A stretch of 64,000 nt of DNA, taken from the NCBI GenBank assembly GCA_963727635.1, contig CAVSHP010000015.1, positions 806,001 through 870,000 of the forward strand, written 5' to 3'. Positions 37,982-47,515 of this stretch are shown piece by piece. Positions within the stretch are counted from its first letter, which is position 1; the number at the start of each line of letters is the position of its first letter. A program made the translations under genes and the position numbers. The stretch comes from SZUA-36 sp963727635. Its GTDB lineage: Bacteria; Pseudomonadota; Gammaproteobacteria; Xanthomonadales; SZUA-36. The notes below the pieces were generated by a model that saw only the letters and a list, made by a program, of their open reading frames with translations, searched no databases and was not told the DNA's origin.

Positions 37982-39481
37982 ATGCATGAAATCGTAGCAA
38001 GCATAAATTCTTACGTCTGGAGCAGTGCCCTGGTCTATCTGTGCCTGGGAGCCGGACTGTTTTTTTCAATCCAGACACGTTTCGCGCAAGTCAGGCTGTT
38101 CAAGGAAATGCTGCGCCTGCTGATGAGGGGCAAGGCGTCGGCTGAGGGTATTTCGACTTTCCAGGCACTGGCGGTTTCGCTTTCCGGTCGCGTGGGTACC
38201 GGCAACATCGCCGGGGTCGCCGCCGCGATCGGGTTTGGCGGGCCGGGTGCGGTTTTCTGGATGTGGATGGTGGCGTTCCTGGGTGCATCCACTGCCTATG
38301 TCGAGGCGGCACTGGGTCAGATTTACAAGGAAGTGGACGAGGGGCAATACCGGGGCGGACCGGCGTTCTATTTTGAAAAAGCCCTGGGGCAGAAATGGTA
38401 TGCATGGATTTTCGCCATGTCCACGGTGCTGGCAACGGGGTTCCTGTTGCCGGGTGTGCAGGCCAACGCCATTGGCAATGCAACCGATATGGCCCTCGGT
38501 GGCGGCGCGTTGATCCATAGCCCGTTTGGCGAGGTCAGCCAGGTCAAGCTGGCCGTCGGCGGCGCCATCGTGCTGTTGCTTGGCATTATCATTTTCGGCG
38601 GCGTAAAGCGTATCGCACATTTTACCCAGTTTGTGGTGCCGCTCATGGCGCTGGGCTATATCATCAGCGCCCTGGTGATCATCGGTATGAACATCAGCGC
38701 CGTACCGGGTATTTTCGCCATGATCATCCACGATGCTTTCACACCGATGGCCGGTTTCGGGGCAGCGATAGGCTGGGGTGTAAAACGCGGCGTCTATTCG
38801 AACGAGGCGGGGCAGGGCACTGCGCCGCATGCCGCCGCTGCCGCCGAGGTCGAGCACCCCGCCCAACAGGGCCTGGTGCAGGCTTTTTCCGTGTACGTGG
38901 ATACGCTGATGGTCTGCAGCGCGACCGCTTTCATGATCCTGATCACGGGCGCCTACCACGTCACGGGCGTTGAAGGCGCGGTTTCAGGCGGCACGCTGGC
39001 GATGACCGTTGACCCCAACAGCCCGGCGTTCACCCAGCTTGCTGTTGAAAGCGTGGCAGCGGGATTGGGTGGGCCTTTTGTCGCCATTGCGTTGTTCTTT
39101 TTTGCCTTTACCACGCTGCTGGCCTATTACTACATCGCCGAAACCAACGTGGCGTATATCAAGAGGACCTTTAACATTCCCGGCCTGATGATCCTACTCA
39201 AATTAGGGCTGATGACCGCTGCATTTTACGGCACCATCAGGACCGCCAGCCTGGCCTGGGCCCTCGGCGATATTGGTGTCGGCCTGATGGCCTGGCTGAA
39301 TATCGTCGGTATCCTGATCATATTCCTGGCTGCAAAACCCGCGATCAAGGCTTTGCGCGACTACGAGGCCCAAAAAGCTGCCGGCGTCGAAAAATACCAC
39401 TTTGATCCGCAGGCGCTGGGTATCAAAAATGCTGAGTTCTGGGAACAGAGAATTGAGCAGGAAAAACATAAAACAGACTGA
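37982..39481 (+). CDS. Alanine/glycine:cation symporter (AGCS)
   Basis: This 499-residue protein has the AGCS pattern: LSGRVGTGNIAGVAAAIGFGGPGAVFWMW (about 60-90) and GWGVKRGVYSNEAGQGTAPHAAAAAEVEHPAQQG in the second half, with about ten membrane helices. These carriers import alanine or glycine with Na+ or H+. AGGAAG lies before the ATG. It probably shares a transcript with the POT gene, which would deliver the amino acids released from peptides. Confidence 0.95.
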   Translation: MHEIVASINSYVWSSALVYLCLGAGLFFSIQTRFAQVRLFKEMLRLLMRGKASAEGISTFQALAVSLSGRVGTGNIAGVAAAIGFGGPGAVFWMWMVAFLGASTAYVEAALGQIYKEVDEGQYRGGPAFYFEKALGQKWYAWIFAMSTVLATGFLLPGVQANAIGNATDMALGGGALIHSPFGEVSQVKLAVGGAIVLLLGIIIFGGVKRIAHFTQFVVPLMALGYIISALVIIGMNISAVPGIFAMIIHDAFTPMAGFGAAIGWGVKRGVYSNEAGQGTAPHAAAAAEVEHPAQQGLVQAFSVYVDTLMVCSATAFMILITGAYHVTGVEGAVSGGTLAMTVDPNSPAFTQLAVESVAAGLGGPFVAIALFFFAFTTLLAYYYIAETNVAYIKRTFNIPGLMILLKLGLMTAAFYGTIRTASLAWALGDIGVGLMAWLNIVGILIIFLAAKPAIKALRDYEAQKAAGVEKYHFDPQALGIKNAEFWEQRIEQEKHKTD

Positions 39482-39544
39482 GCTTTATTGATCACAGGAC
39501 CCAGGTTGGTATGGGCTTGGCAACTGTTGCCGGGCAGGAGTCAT

Positions 39545-40510
39545 TTACAACGGTTTTTCCTCGCTGGCAATAACGGCATTGGTGTCCAGTGGTGATAGCA
39601 CCTGCACCACCAAATCCCGCAGCCAGCGATGTGCAGGATGGCCCGTATTGCGCATGTGCCAGGTCATGCAGATCATAACTCGATCGATGCTCATCGGCGC
39701 CGAATAGATTTCCAGGCCCAGCCGCGGCGCCATCTCAAGTGCAAGCGGTTCCGGCATCAGGGCGACCAGGTCACTGCCGGATACCGTGTTACAGATACCG
39801 CTGAATGCCGGCATGGTCATGACCACACGCCGTTCCCGCCCGATGCGTGAAAGGAAAGCATCGCCCATTGCCCTAATTTTGCCCTCGGGCGAGAACACGA
39901 CGTGACCAAGATCGCAGAAAAGGTCGATCGGGATCGTATCGCCAGGCGCCAGACCCGCCTGTTCGAGCCGTGGGTGACCCGTGCGTGCGATCACCATGAA
40001 CCGGGATTGAAATACCGGCGTGGCATCCACCCAACCGGGGAATTCTCCCATCGGTATGAGCGCCAGATCAACTTCGTGATCTTGCAGTATCGCAATGTGA
40101 TTGGCCGGTTCCAGTTCTACCAGTTGCACCCGGATTTTGGGTGCCAGGCGATTGAGCAGTGGGGCAAGGGGTGGCATCAGCATTTCTGCAAAAAAATCCG
40201 AGCCCGCGATCTTGAAATTCAGTTCGGCTTTGAGCGGAGCGAATTCTCCGGGTCCCGCCAACAACTCAAATAACTCATCCAGGTGGTGCCGCAACGGTAG
40301 CTCGAGCGACCTGGCGTAACTGGTGGCCACCAGACCTTGCCCCTGGCGTACGAATAACGGGTCATCCAGGGCCTGCCGCAGCCGCCTCAGCGCGGCGGAC
40401 ACCGCCGGTTGCGAAAGTCGCAGACGTTCGCCCGCCCTGATGGTTGATTGCTCGCGCAAAAGTGCGTCCAGCACGCGGAGCAGATTCAGGTCAAAACTTA
40501 ATATATTCAT
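39545..40510 (-). CDS. LysR-family transcriptional regulator
   Basis: A 321-residue protein with an N-terminal HTH (RAGERLRLSQPAVSAALRRLRQALDDPLFVRQGQGL, residues 24-60) and a C-terminal LysR substrate-binding domain. It is convergent with the AGCS gene and divergent from the ScyD-like gene, with 92 bases between the two starts. That intergenic AT-rich stretch (ATAAAACAAATATATCATAT) is a likely binding region. Control of the ScyD-like gene or of itself is inferred. Confidence 0.93.
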   Translation of the reverse strand: MNILSFDLNLLRVLDALLREQSTIRAGERLRLSQPAVSAALRRLRQALDDPLFVRQGQGLVATSYARSLELPLRHHLDELFELLAGPGEFAPLKAELNFKIAGSDFFAEMLMPPLAPLLNRLAPKIRVQLVELEPANHIAILQDHEVDLALIPMGEFPGWVDATPVFQSRFMVIARTGHPRLEQAGLAPGDTIPIDLFCDLGHVVFSPEGKIRAMGDAFLSRIGRERRVVMTMPAFSGICNTVSGSDLVALMPEPLALEMAPRLGLEIYSAPMSIDRVMICMTWHMRNTGHPAHRWLRDLVVQVLSPLDTNAVIASEEKPL

Positions 40511-40602
40511 AAAACAAATATATCATATAGAAACAATTCATTATTAATATTTATATGGCTATGCCAAGCTTGCCGCAACAACAACGGCTTGTGGAGGCCA
40601 AC

Positions 40603-41637
40603 ATGAATCACCCTTCGTTAATTTCATCCGGTATCGCACTGGCCCTTTGCATTGTAACGACTGTAAGCAGTGCCGACGCCGCAACGGGATTCAGCGGTCC
40701 GCTGTTCGGCCTGGCCACCGCACCGAACGGCGACCTGCTGGTTGCCGACACCGGAGCCGGTGTGATTGAACTCGATGGCAAGCAGCAATTGTTACCGCCA
40801 TTGCCCGGCATCACCGACATCAGTCCCATCGGCGCTGGTTCCTTCTGGGTTACCCGCACCGGTACCGATCCTGCCAACGACACCGGTCAGGGTCTGTATC
40901 GCGTCTCCAAGGGCAGGATTCGCCTCGTCGCCGACCTTTTTGCATTTGAGCAATTGAATGACCCGCACCCTGCGGACAGCCCGGAATCGAACCCGTTTGA
41001 CGTACAGTCGCTTGATGGTGAAACGGCCCTGGTGGCGGATGCCGCGGCCAACGATTTGTTGCGGGTGAATAATGAAGGTCTTGTAGAGGTGTTGGCGGTA
41101 TTTCCGAATGCGCTGGTATCCACCGACAACATCAAGTCATTGCTCGGTTGTCCGGCAGGTCCGCCGGATATTTGTTTTCTGCCCGCTATGATTCCCGCCC
41201 AGCCCGTACCCACATCCATCGCAATAGGCCCGGACGGCTGGTACTACGTTGGCGAACTGAAAGGCTTTCCCGCACCCACCGGCGCATCCCGTATCTGGCG
41301 CGTTGCGCCGTGGGCCTCATGGGCCGACTGCGGTACCAGTGCGGACTGCGAGCTCGTATTCGATGGCGGGTTCACATCGATCATCGACCTCGCGTTCGGC
41401 CCGGAAGGTCTGCTGTATGTGGTGGAACTCGACGAGGCCAGCTGGTTTGCCGGCGAGGTGCTGAACAGCCCGACCACCGGTACGATCAACGCCTGCGACA
41501 TCGACACGTTGACCTGTATCGAGGTCGAAACCAGCCTGGTGCTGCCGACAGCTATCACTTTCGGCAAGGATGGCACGCTATGGTCGACCGAGTTCGCAGT
41601 CGTCCCGCCGCTGGCGAGGGTGGTGGCAGTTCCCTGA
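40603..41637 (+). CDS. ScyD/ScyE-family secreted beta-propeller protein
   Basis: The 344-residue product starts at ATG 40603 (GGAGG six bases upstream) with a signal peptide (SGIALALCIVTTVSSADA). The mature part has ScyD/ScyE or NHL-like repeats: FGLATAPNGDLLVADTGAGVIEL, VPTSIAIGPDGWYYVGELKGFP and TSIIDLAFGPEGLLYVVELDE. In cyanobacteria ScyD/E proteins are linked to scytonemin synthesis; in proteobacteria the role is unknown. A second homologue lies at 54530-55519. The 263 bases after its stop hold nothing I can support. Confidence 0.85.
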   Translation: MNHPSLISSGIALALCIVTTVSSADAATGFSGPLFGLATAPNGDLLVADTGAGVIELDGKQQLLPPLPGITDISPIGAGSFWVTRTGTDPANDTGQGLYRVSKGRIRLVADLFAFEQLNDPHPADSPESNPFDVQSLDGETALVADAAANDLLRVNNEGLVEVLAVFPNALVSTDNIKSLLGCPAGPPDICFLPAMIPAQPVPTSIAIGPDGWYYVGELKGFPAPTGASRIWRVAPWASWADCGTSADCELVFDGGFTSIIDLAFGPEGLLYVVELDEASWFAGEVLNSPTTGTINACDIDTLTCIEVETSLVLPTAITFGKDGTLWSTEFAVVPPLARVVAVP

Positions 41638-41900
41638 GCATAACCAGCCTGTGCGAACCGGAAGCCAGCGGTTTCCGGTCGGAGTAAAAAGTCAGGAAAC
41701 CCATCAACGGCCTTGGCGAGCAGATCGGCTGTCCCCGCGACGGTATTCGCGAGGATGGCATTGAGCTTTTTGATGTCGCCGTTGTATTTTTTAACATTGA
41801 CTGAATTATTTGGTAAAGCTTTAACAGGATCGCCAGTCTTGATCTGATACTCCCATAGCGTATATTGCAATTTATTCTGCAATCAACATCGGAAAACAGG

Positions 41901-43808
41901 ATGGCTGTAAAAACCTGGGTAAAAAAAATTATCATTGCCGTCCTGGTCGCAGAACTCGCCTATGTCGTTTCGTTCAACCTGGTTTTACAGTTGCCGCTAA
42001 CCCGGACATGGCTCAACCAGATCAAACCCGACAAGTTCTACATCAGCTGGGAAAGCGCCTGGACCCCGTACCCGTTTCGTTTTTATTTTCGCAATGCTTC
42101 AGGTAACGGCCAGTCCAGGTCGCAGCAATGGGAATTTGAAACGCAGGCCGTTTCGGCATCCATCGATGTACTGCCGCTTTTTTCCAAACGGATATGGATC
42201 AATCATGTACGCCTGGCGGATACCCGCTATTACCAGCGACCCAGGTTGAAAACCGACAGGGACTACACTGCACTGATCCCGTTCTATCCGCCGATCAGCG
42301 GACGTGAAATTGCGGACGCGGACACTACGCCAAAGAATACGAAAGAACCCTGGCACGTTGACATTGAAGATATCAGGCTTGACGGGCAGTACCGCTACTG
42401 GGTCCACCGGTTCCGGGGTGAGGCCCGTGGCACGTTGCGGGCCGATCTCGATGCGGTCACACGTGGTGGTTTGTTTTCAATGCGCGTTACGCAATTCAAA
42501 CTCGAACTTGACCGGCAGTTTTCCGGTGAGTCGCTGGAATTGTTCCGGCATGGTGTGATTTCCGGTGACCTGGAGTTCACACCTTTTATACCCAGGGAAA
42601 ACAAGGGGATCAGGGTATTACGCTACCTGTTGATCGATGCTGACCTGGGTATCGATTTGAACAGCCTTGATCTGATTGAACCATTTACGCGTAAATTCAA
42701 ACACCTGCAGATAGACGGGACGGGGTTTATTGACGGTCATTTGCATATGGAGGAGGGCAAGGTACTCGCTGGTACCGATCTTTCGGTCGATGCTGAAAAT
42801 CTCAAAGTGAACCTGCTTTCGCACAATATAAACGGCAATGGCGCGCTACGGATGAAGGTTGACCGGGATCCCGGAAACAAACTTGACCTCAATGTCCGCT
42901 ACGACGACATGGTGGTCGGGCAGATTGGCGGAGACGAGCTTCTGACCGGTCATGGGTTGGTGCTCAACGGAAGTTCGGACAACGAACTGATACGAGCCAC
43001 GGATGACGGTGCGACCCCAGAACAATCCGGGCTTAAAAATAAATTAAAACCACTTGAGCTCGAGTTGATAATACCCACTGCACGCGTTGCTGATATGTCG
43101 GTATTCAATTATTACATTCCGCCCGGTGCTCCCGCGTCGTTTACCAGTGGAACCGCTGAGCTGGAAGCGAATATTTCGCTAAAACGGGGGGGCGCTGATG
43201 GGTTCCTGAGACTCAACGCCAGGGATATGCAGGCGCAGGTTGATGAGCAATCGATCCATGCCGACTTCAGTGCCGACATTTCGGTGGTGGACGGTGCGCT
43301 CGGTGAGATGATGCTTGATATCGGCGGGTCCGAGCTACGTCTTGATAATGTCAAGGTAATCGGCGAAGCAGAAAGTTTTAACCAGAAGAACTGGGCCACC
43401 ACGCTGACGTTGACGCGCGCGCAAACGATCCTGACCAATCCGTTTCGACTGAAGGCAGAAGCGGCTTTGCATATGACCGATTCGAGACCGATCGTGGCGA
43501 TGCTGGGGAATCAGAAAAACAGGCCCAGGTGGGCAAAAAAGATGCTCACGATCGAAGATGTCAATGGCACCATGACGTTGGATTTTGTCAACCCAAGGCT
43601 GACCATTCCAACTGCATCCATGGACTCGAACAATATCGAGCTGGGCGCCAAGGGGGTCATCGACAAAGACCAGCGTAACGGTGTCATTTATGCGCGCTAT
43701 AAAAAACTGGATATCATCGTAAAAATTGCCGACGGTAAAAGGAATATCGATCTGCTCCGGGCCAGGCGCAAGTTTGATGAGTATCTACTTCCCGTTGAGA
43801 TTAAATAG
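41901..43808 (+). CDS. AsmA-like membrane-anchored periplasmic protein
   Basis: A 635-residue protein with one N-terminal membrane anchor (KKIIIAVLVAELAYVVSFNLVL), and then a long beta-rich soluble region with AsmA/TamB-like phrases: PDKFYISWESAWTPYPFRFYF, INGNGALRMKVDRDPGNKLDLNVRYDD and TNPFRLKAEAALHM. AsmA-family proteins bridge the inner and outer membranes and are tied to phospholipid transport or outer-membrane assembly. The ATG at 41901 has GGA eight bases upstream. No neighbour gives a clearer role. Confidence 0.65.
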   Translation: MAVKTWVKKIIIAVLVAELAYVVSFNLVLQLPLTRTWLNQIKPDKFYISWESAWTPYPFRFYFRNASGNGQSRSQQWEFETQAVSASIDVLPLFSKRIWINHVRLADTRYYQRPRLKTDRDYTALIPFYPPISGREIADADTTPKNTKEPWHVDIEDIRLDGQYRYWVHRFRGEARGTLRADLDAVTRGGLFSMRVTQFKLELDRQFSGESLELFRHGVISGDLEFTPFIPRENKGIRVLRYLLIDADLGIDLNSLDLIEPFTRKFKHLQIDGTGFIDGHLHMEEGKVLAGTDLSVDAENLKVNLLSHNINGNGALRMKVDRDPGNKLDLNVRYDDMVVGQIGGDELLTGHGLVLNGSSDNELIRATDDGATPEQSGLKNKLKPLELELIIPTARVADMSVFNYYIPPGAPASFTSGTAELEANISLKRGGADGFLRLNARDMQAQVDEQSIHADFSADISVVDGALGEMMLDIGGSELRLDNVKVIGEAESFNQKNWATTLTLTRAQTILTNPFRLKAEAALHMTDSRPIVAMLGNQKNRPRWAKKMLTIEDVNGTMTLDFVNPRLTIPTASMDSNNIELGAKGVIDKDQRNGVIYARYKKLDIIVKIADGKRNIDLLRARRKFDEYLLPVEIK

Positions 43809-44039
43809 ATATTCGCATAAGTAAGTGAGGCAAAAAGTCCCCTGGAGAGAGTTATGGGGGAAGGCAATATGGACAGCTTACAGGCCGAATCTATACATTA
43901 TCACGTTGCCACCGGACTGCACGCCAGCCGGGCATGCGCTTAATTCTCGCCAATTCCAAGGACCAACCAGTTTAGCCACTTGTGCGGCTAGCTTGCTCCG
44001 GTCCGGGACCGATTGGCATTTCCGTTGAACCGACGATTG

Positions 44040-44858
44040 TCAATTGCGCCTGGTGTACAGGCCGTCGAAACTGATGGTCCACTCCTGTCCATCCATTGAA
44101 TCTTCAATTAATTGCCTCACGGTGCCATCCGGGTTTGGCGTGAAGGTCATTCGCCTGAATTTGGACTTGCCGTTCGTATCACCGAATCCGTTCGCCTCGA
44201 ATCGCATCTCGCCTGCCACCAGGCTCCCCACGTAATGCGTGATTACGCCACTATCTGATGTCCACACCTGATGCCATTGTCTGGTTGCAGGATCATAAAA
44301 ATTGACGCTCGTGCCATGGTTGCCAGAAGCACTCGTCCATGATTCGCGTACCACGCAACCTTCCAGATCCCGGGTCACCTGGTTCTCCCCGATAACCTGG
44401 TCTTGCGGACTCGTCACTTGCCACTCGCCGAGCCAGAAATCAAACTGCGCAGCTTCAATGCTCGATCTGCACGGGAATCTTGCCTTTTCCGCCTTTTGCA
44501 GCAGTGCTGTGTAACGTTCGTCACCAACCAGTTCCGGTACACCGCCAATCTGTGACAGCACACCAAATACCATTGGGTTCAACTCATACGCTTTTTGCAA
44601 CCGTGCTACGGCATCATCCAGATGACCCTGTGCCGCCGCTATCTGGGCCATCCGCATCAAGGCGCCCGCAGGCTGAAAATTCAAATCGATAGCGTGCTGG
44701 AATGCGTCGAGCGCGGCATCGTACTGTTTCTGATCCTGAAAGGCGCGGGCCCCGGCATACCATTCCATGCCGCTCGACGGTGTTGCCGATTCGGCGAATG
44801 ATGACTGAGACAGCAAAGTGAGGATTATGAGTACTGTGAATCGTAGCAAGGGTTTCAT
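44040..44858 (-). CDS. Secreted TPR protein with a lipocalin-like C-terminal domain
   Basis: The 272-residue product has a signal peptide (LLRFTVLIILTLLSQSSFA), two or three tetratricopeptide-type repeats (GARAFQDQKQYDAALDAFQHAIDL, MAQIAAAQGHLDDAVARLQKAYEL), and a C-terminal domain beginning FDFWLGEWQVTSPQ, which resembles the DUF1579-like pattern seen in secreted beta-barrel proteins. The role is unknown. No operon partner is visible, and the flanking gaps (231 and 273 bases) hold nothing I can identify. Confidence 0.75.
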   Translation of the reverse strand: MKPLLRFTVLIILTLLSQSSFAESATPSSGMEWYAGARAFQDQKQYDAALDAFQHAIDLNFQPAGALMRMAQIAAAQGHLDDAVARLQKAYELNPMVFGVLSQIGGVPELVGDERYTALLQKAEKARFPCRSSIEAAQFDFWLGEWQVTSPQDQVIGENQVTRDLEGCVVRESWTSASGNHGTSVNFYDPATRQWHQVWTSDSGVITHYVGSLVAGEMRFEANGFGDTNGKSKFRRMTFTPNPDGTVRQLIEDSMDGQEWTISFDGLYTRRN

Positions 44859-45131
44859 GTGTGACTCCGGTGTTTACCTACAGTATAGAGCCATGATGAC
44901 GGGCGATCAGTTGACGGGATCATGTCTTGCGACGACTGGAACCTTGCATGGGATCAAGTGTCTCGCAAGGCGGAATCCTGGTTGATACCAGGTTGCCTGG
45001 TATGACTGTCAGGTTCGTATCAAATCAATAACCCCGGATCTCCAACACCTTCGTCGCCCCTGCTAGCGGGCCTTATTCTGCCGGTTCACTGGCTGATTTG
45101 GACATTGTCGTACTCTTTTAACCATGCCTTG

Positions 45132-45656
45132 TTATTCAGCGGGCCAATTTTTCGCACTCATTGATTTCGGTGTGAAGGGCGCCATGATTTTAAATATCGC
45201 GAGCATCAACCTGGCGCCGAAGGTGACTTTGCCGGTTTCAACAAAGGCTTTGAAATTCTTAACGATGAACATCGCACCATCAGCCATCGATTTCTCACTC
45301 CTGGAGCCAGCGAGAATATTCTCGGTGATGAGACAGAACTCGGTGCCGCCATCACGCTCCTTTAGCGTATACGTGACCGTCGAGGCCGGATCTTCAAGTG
45401 ACGTAAGGCGGAAGCTGTGGACCAGCCGGTGCGGAGGCTCCATTTCAAGGATTTCGCCAATCACGGCAACCGTCTTGCCGCCGTTGGATAGCATACGGTA
45501 GGTGTTGCCGGGCGCCATGCGCTTTGCGTCCCAACTCGAATTCCAAAAAAAAGGGCGGGGTGACGTTGTCTTTATCAGTTCCGACCAGACAGTCTCGATC
45601 GGCGCGTTGATAAACACTTTATATATTTCTCGATCAGCGAAGGTTTTGTTTGGCAT
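45132..45656 (-). CDS. SRPBCC/AHSA1-like protein
   Basis: This 174-residue protein has the START-like AHSA1 pattern: YKVFINAPIETVWSELIK near the start, then GEILEMEPPHRLVHSFRL and a helix at the C-terminus. Such proteins bind hydrophobic ligands or act as co-chaperone-like domains. In the common ArsR-AHSA1 pair the second gene is controlled by the first. Here its ATG overlaps the regulator's TAA by one base (TAATG), so they are translationally coupled. Confidence 0.88.
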   Translation of the reverse strand: MPNKTFADREIYKVFINAPIETVWSELIKTTSPRPFFWNSSWDAKRMAPGNTYRMLSNGGKTVAVIGEILEMEPPHRLVHSFRLTSLEDPASTVTYTLKERDGGTEFCLITENILAGSRSEKSMADGAMFIVKNFKAFVETGKVTFGARLMLAIFKIMAPFTPKSMSAKNWPAE

Positions 45657-46021
45657 TACTTGGCTCCTGTCTTTTTGTCTTTCGTGTCGTTGCGCGAGCG
45701 TATTTCTGCGAGGTACTTGATTCGAATCAGTTTGTCGCTCCAGTAGGCGCTGTATTCGGTCGTCCAGCGATCGTGGATCAGCTGAATGGGAACCGCATTG
45801 AAATATAGCCGACGTGTGCGGCCGTCCTTTTGGGACACGATGAGGCCGCTCTGCTCAAGTACGCCCAGGTGCTTCATCACCGCGATTCGACTGACATCGA
45901 ACTTGCTGGCAAGGGCGCCGACGCCGATCCCGGGACAATCTTTAACCAAATCGAGCATACGTCTGCGGCTTGCGTGGGCCAGCGCCTGGAATACCGCATC
46001 CATGTAGTTATCATCTGACAT
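45656..46021 (-). CDS. ArsR-type winged-helix regulator
   Basis: A 121-residue protein with the ArsR winged helix: ALAHASRRRMLDLVKDCPGIGVGALASKFDVSRIAVMKHLGVLEQSGLIVSQKDGRTRRLYF. The usual metal-binding Cys pair in the recognition helix (ELCVCDL) is absent, so it is not a classic arsenite sensor. It is the first gene of a two-gene operon with AHSA1. A palindrome lies directly before its start and fits an autoregulatory site. Confidence 0.9.
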   Translation of the reverse strand: MSDDNYMDAVFQALAHASRRRMLDLVKDCPGIGVGALASKFDVSRIAVMKHLGVLEQSGLIVSQKDGRTRRLYFNAVPIQLIHDRWTTEYSAYWSDKLIRIKYLAEIRSRNDTKDKKTGAK

Positions 46022-46037
46022 GTAACTATATGGTTAC
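46022..46037. promoter_or_regulatory. Palindromic operator candidate next to the ArsR-type gene
   Basis: GTAAC-TATATG-GTTAC is a 16-bp inverted repeat with five-base perfect arms and begins one base from the regulator's ATG. TTGACA lies upstream at 46052-46057 on the minus strand. The position fits repression of the operon by its own first product. Confidence 0.5.
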
Positions 46038-46211
46038 CTATTATGCGATCCCTGTCAAGTGGCCGGTTGTGAGAGCATGTTTGACCTTGTTCCGAGTGGA
46101 TACATGCCGCGGTGAGGAGACACTCTGATTGGCCCGAACGCTGGTTTTTCACCGGCGCGGGTTTGGCCCATTTTTTTCTTAACCAGGTAAATTGATCACC
46201 ACCATCAGCGT

Positions 46212-47030
46212 TTACCTCATTTTCGCCGGCCAGGGGAGAACTACAATGTTGACGTTATCATCGATATCCCGATTAAATAGAAGCTGCGTGCCGTCCGGGG
46301 AGACGTCGGCTCTGGCGTCGTTTCCGGGGCCGAATGTAATCTGTTCCTTTGACGAGCCGTCAGGTCGAATCCGAAACAGTTTAAACAGACCGTCTACCTC
46401 TGATGCATAAACAATCCATTCACCGTCGGGGTACCAGGTCGGATAGCCATCATAAATACCCTGGTTATTCGTCAAACGCGTCAATTTCTTCGTTTTGAGG
46501 TCGAGCAGGTAAATCTCGCCGTTTTTTTCATCGTTATCCTGCCACTTATCGAAAACAATGTGCGTTCCATCGGGTGACATTTGCGCGTAACTGTTGAGTT
46601 CTTCATCCCTGAGTAACTCCACCTGATCGGTACCGTCCCGATTCATGGCCCAAATTGAATAGATTCTCACTCCCTTCTCCACCTGGGAGTTAAAAATAAT
46701 GCGCTTGCTATCGGGAGACCAATAGGGATGAATCTCAGCGGTATCATTAAACGTGAGTTGAGTCTGCTCTGACCCGTCCGGGTGCATGACAAACACCTCA
46801 AAATCACCATCACGGTCGGAGATGAAGGCGATGTACTTCCCGTCCGGAGACCAGCACGGCATTCGATCCAGGTAGTCATTGTTTGTAAGTTGGGTAACAT
46901 TGCCACCGTTATCTGTAATTCCCGCGGTATCCATCATATAAATTTCCCAGTTCCCGGAGACATTGCTCTCATACAGAATACGCGTGCCATCGGGTGACCA
47001 ATTGGGATAAGAGAACCTGGGAAACGTCAA
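46212..47030 (-). CDS. TolB-like PD40 beta-propeller protein; signal peptide in another frame
   Basis: The product has PD40/WD40-like repeats with SPDGT turns: YPNWSPDGTRILYES, MPCWSPDGKYIAFISDRDGDFEVFVM, and further repeats to the C-terminus. It resembles TolB-type six-bladed propellers. The open frame begins at a TTG (47030), but the same frame extends upstream through a signal-like stretch (IFILVGLLLSVSVLAAEP) to about 47085. A perfect GGGAGG-ATG pair lies at 47113-47115 and starts MSYQNPK in another frame. A small indel in 47085-47113 would join them, so the real gene probably runs to 47115 and the protein is exported. Confidence 0.78.
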   Translation of the reverse strand: MTFPRFSYPNWSPDGTRILYESNVSGNWEIYMMDTAGITDNGGNVTQLTNNDYLDRMPCWSPDGKYIAFISDRDGDFEVFVMHPDGSEQTQLTFNDTAEIHPYWSPDSKRIIFNSQVEKGVRIYSIWAMNRDGTDQVELLRDEELNSYAQMSPDGTHIVFDKWQDNDEKNGEIYLLDLKTKKLTRLTNNQGIYDGYPTWYPDGEWIVYASEVDGLFKLFRIRPDGSSKEQITFGPGNDARADVSPDGTQLLFNRDIDDNVNIVVLPWPAKMR

Positions 47031-47115
47031 TCTAGCCGGTTCAGCCGCTAAGACTGATACGGACAGCAGAAGTCCAACGAGGATGAAAATTGAACTTTGG
47101 ATTTTGATAGCTCAT

Positions 47116-47515
47116 TGACTGGCCTCCCGAAAATTGTCGTTTGTTTCCCGGCTGTTTCGATGGAGCCGGGCTACAGTTCAAAGTTAACAGGCCCTAGTAC
47201 GAGTGAAATTTTGGCTTCTTTGGTCGCCGAATCCTGGCCTCGTTGTTTTGATAGAGCATCTTTCTTTTTATCACCTAAATACCCGGAAACTAAGCCGGTT
47301 TAGATGAGGGCATTATTTATCGGGACGAGTGGAGTATTTGCAGATGGTTGCACACAGAACCGGCCAGACCCCGACAGAACAGGGAGAGGGCAAAAAGTTA
47401 TGGGATCAGAAGTTATCAGCCAGAGACGTTTACATAAAAAGTGAAGCCAGCCACGTCCTGATAGGATAAAAAAGGTGGGTGTTCAAGCCTTTTCCTGCAA
47501 CTTGAGAATCCCGGT
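47116..47515. other. Intergenic gap with no recognisable gene
   Basis: The 400 bases hold the ribosome-binding site of the PD40 gene at the left end and little else. A weak match to the local repeat core (GGTGGGTGTTC) is at about 47475. I see no open frame with a supported start, no RNA gene and no clear terminator. Confidence 0.5.

Noticed and set aside
41244..41882. Minus-strand frame overlapping the ScyD-like gene
   Set aside because: Most of it mirrors the plus-strand gene. The non-overlapping part has no motif or ribosome site.
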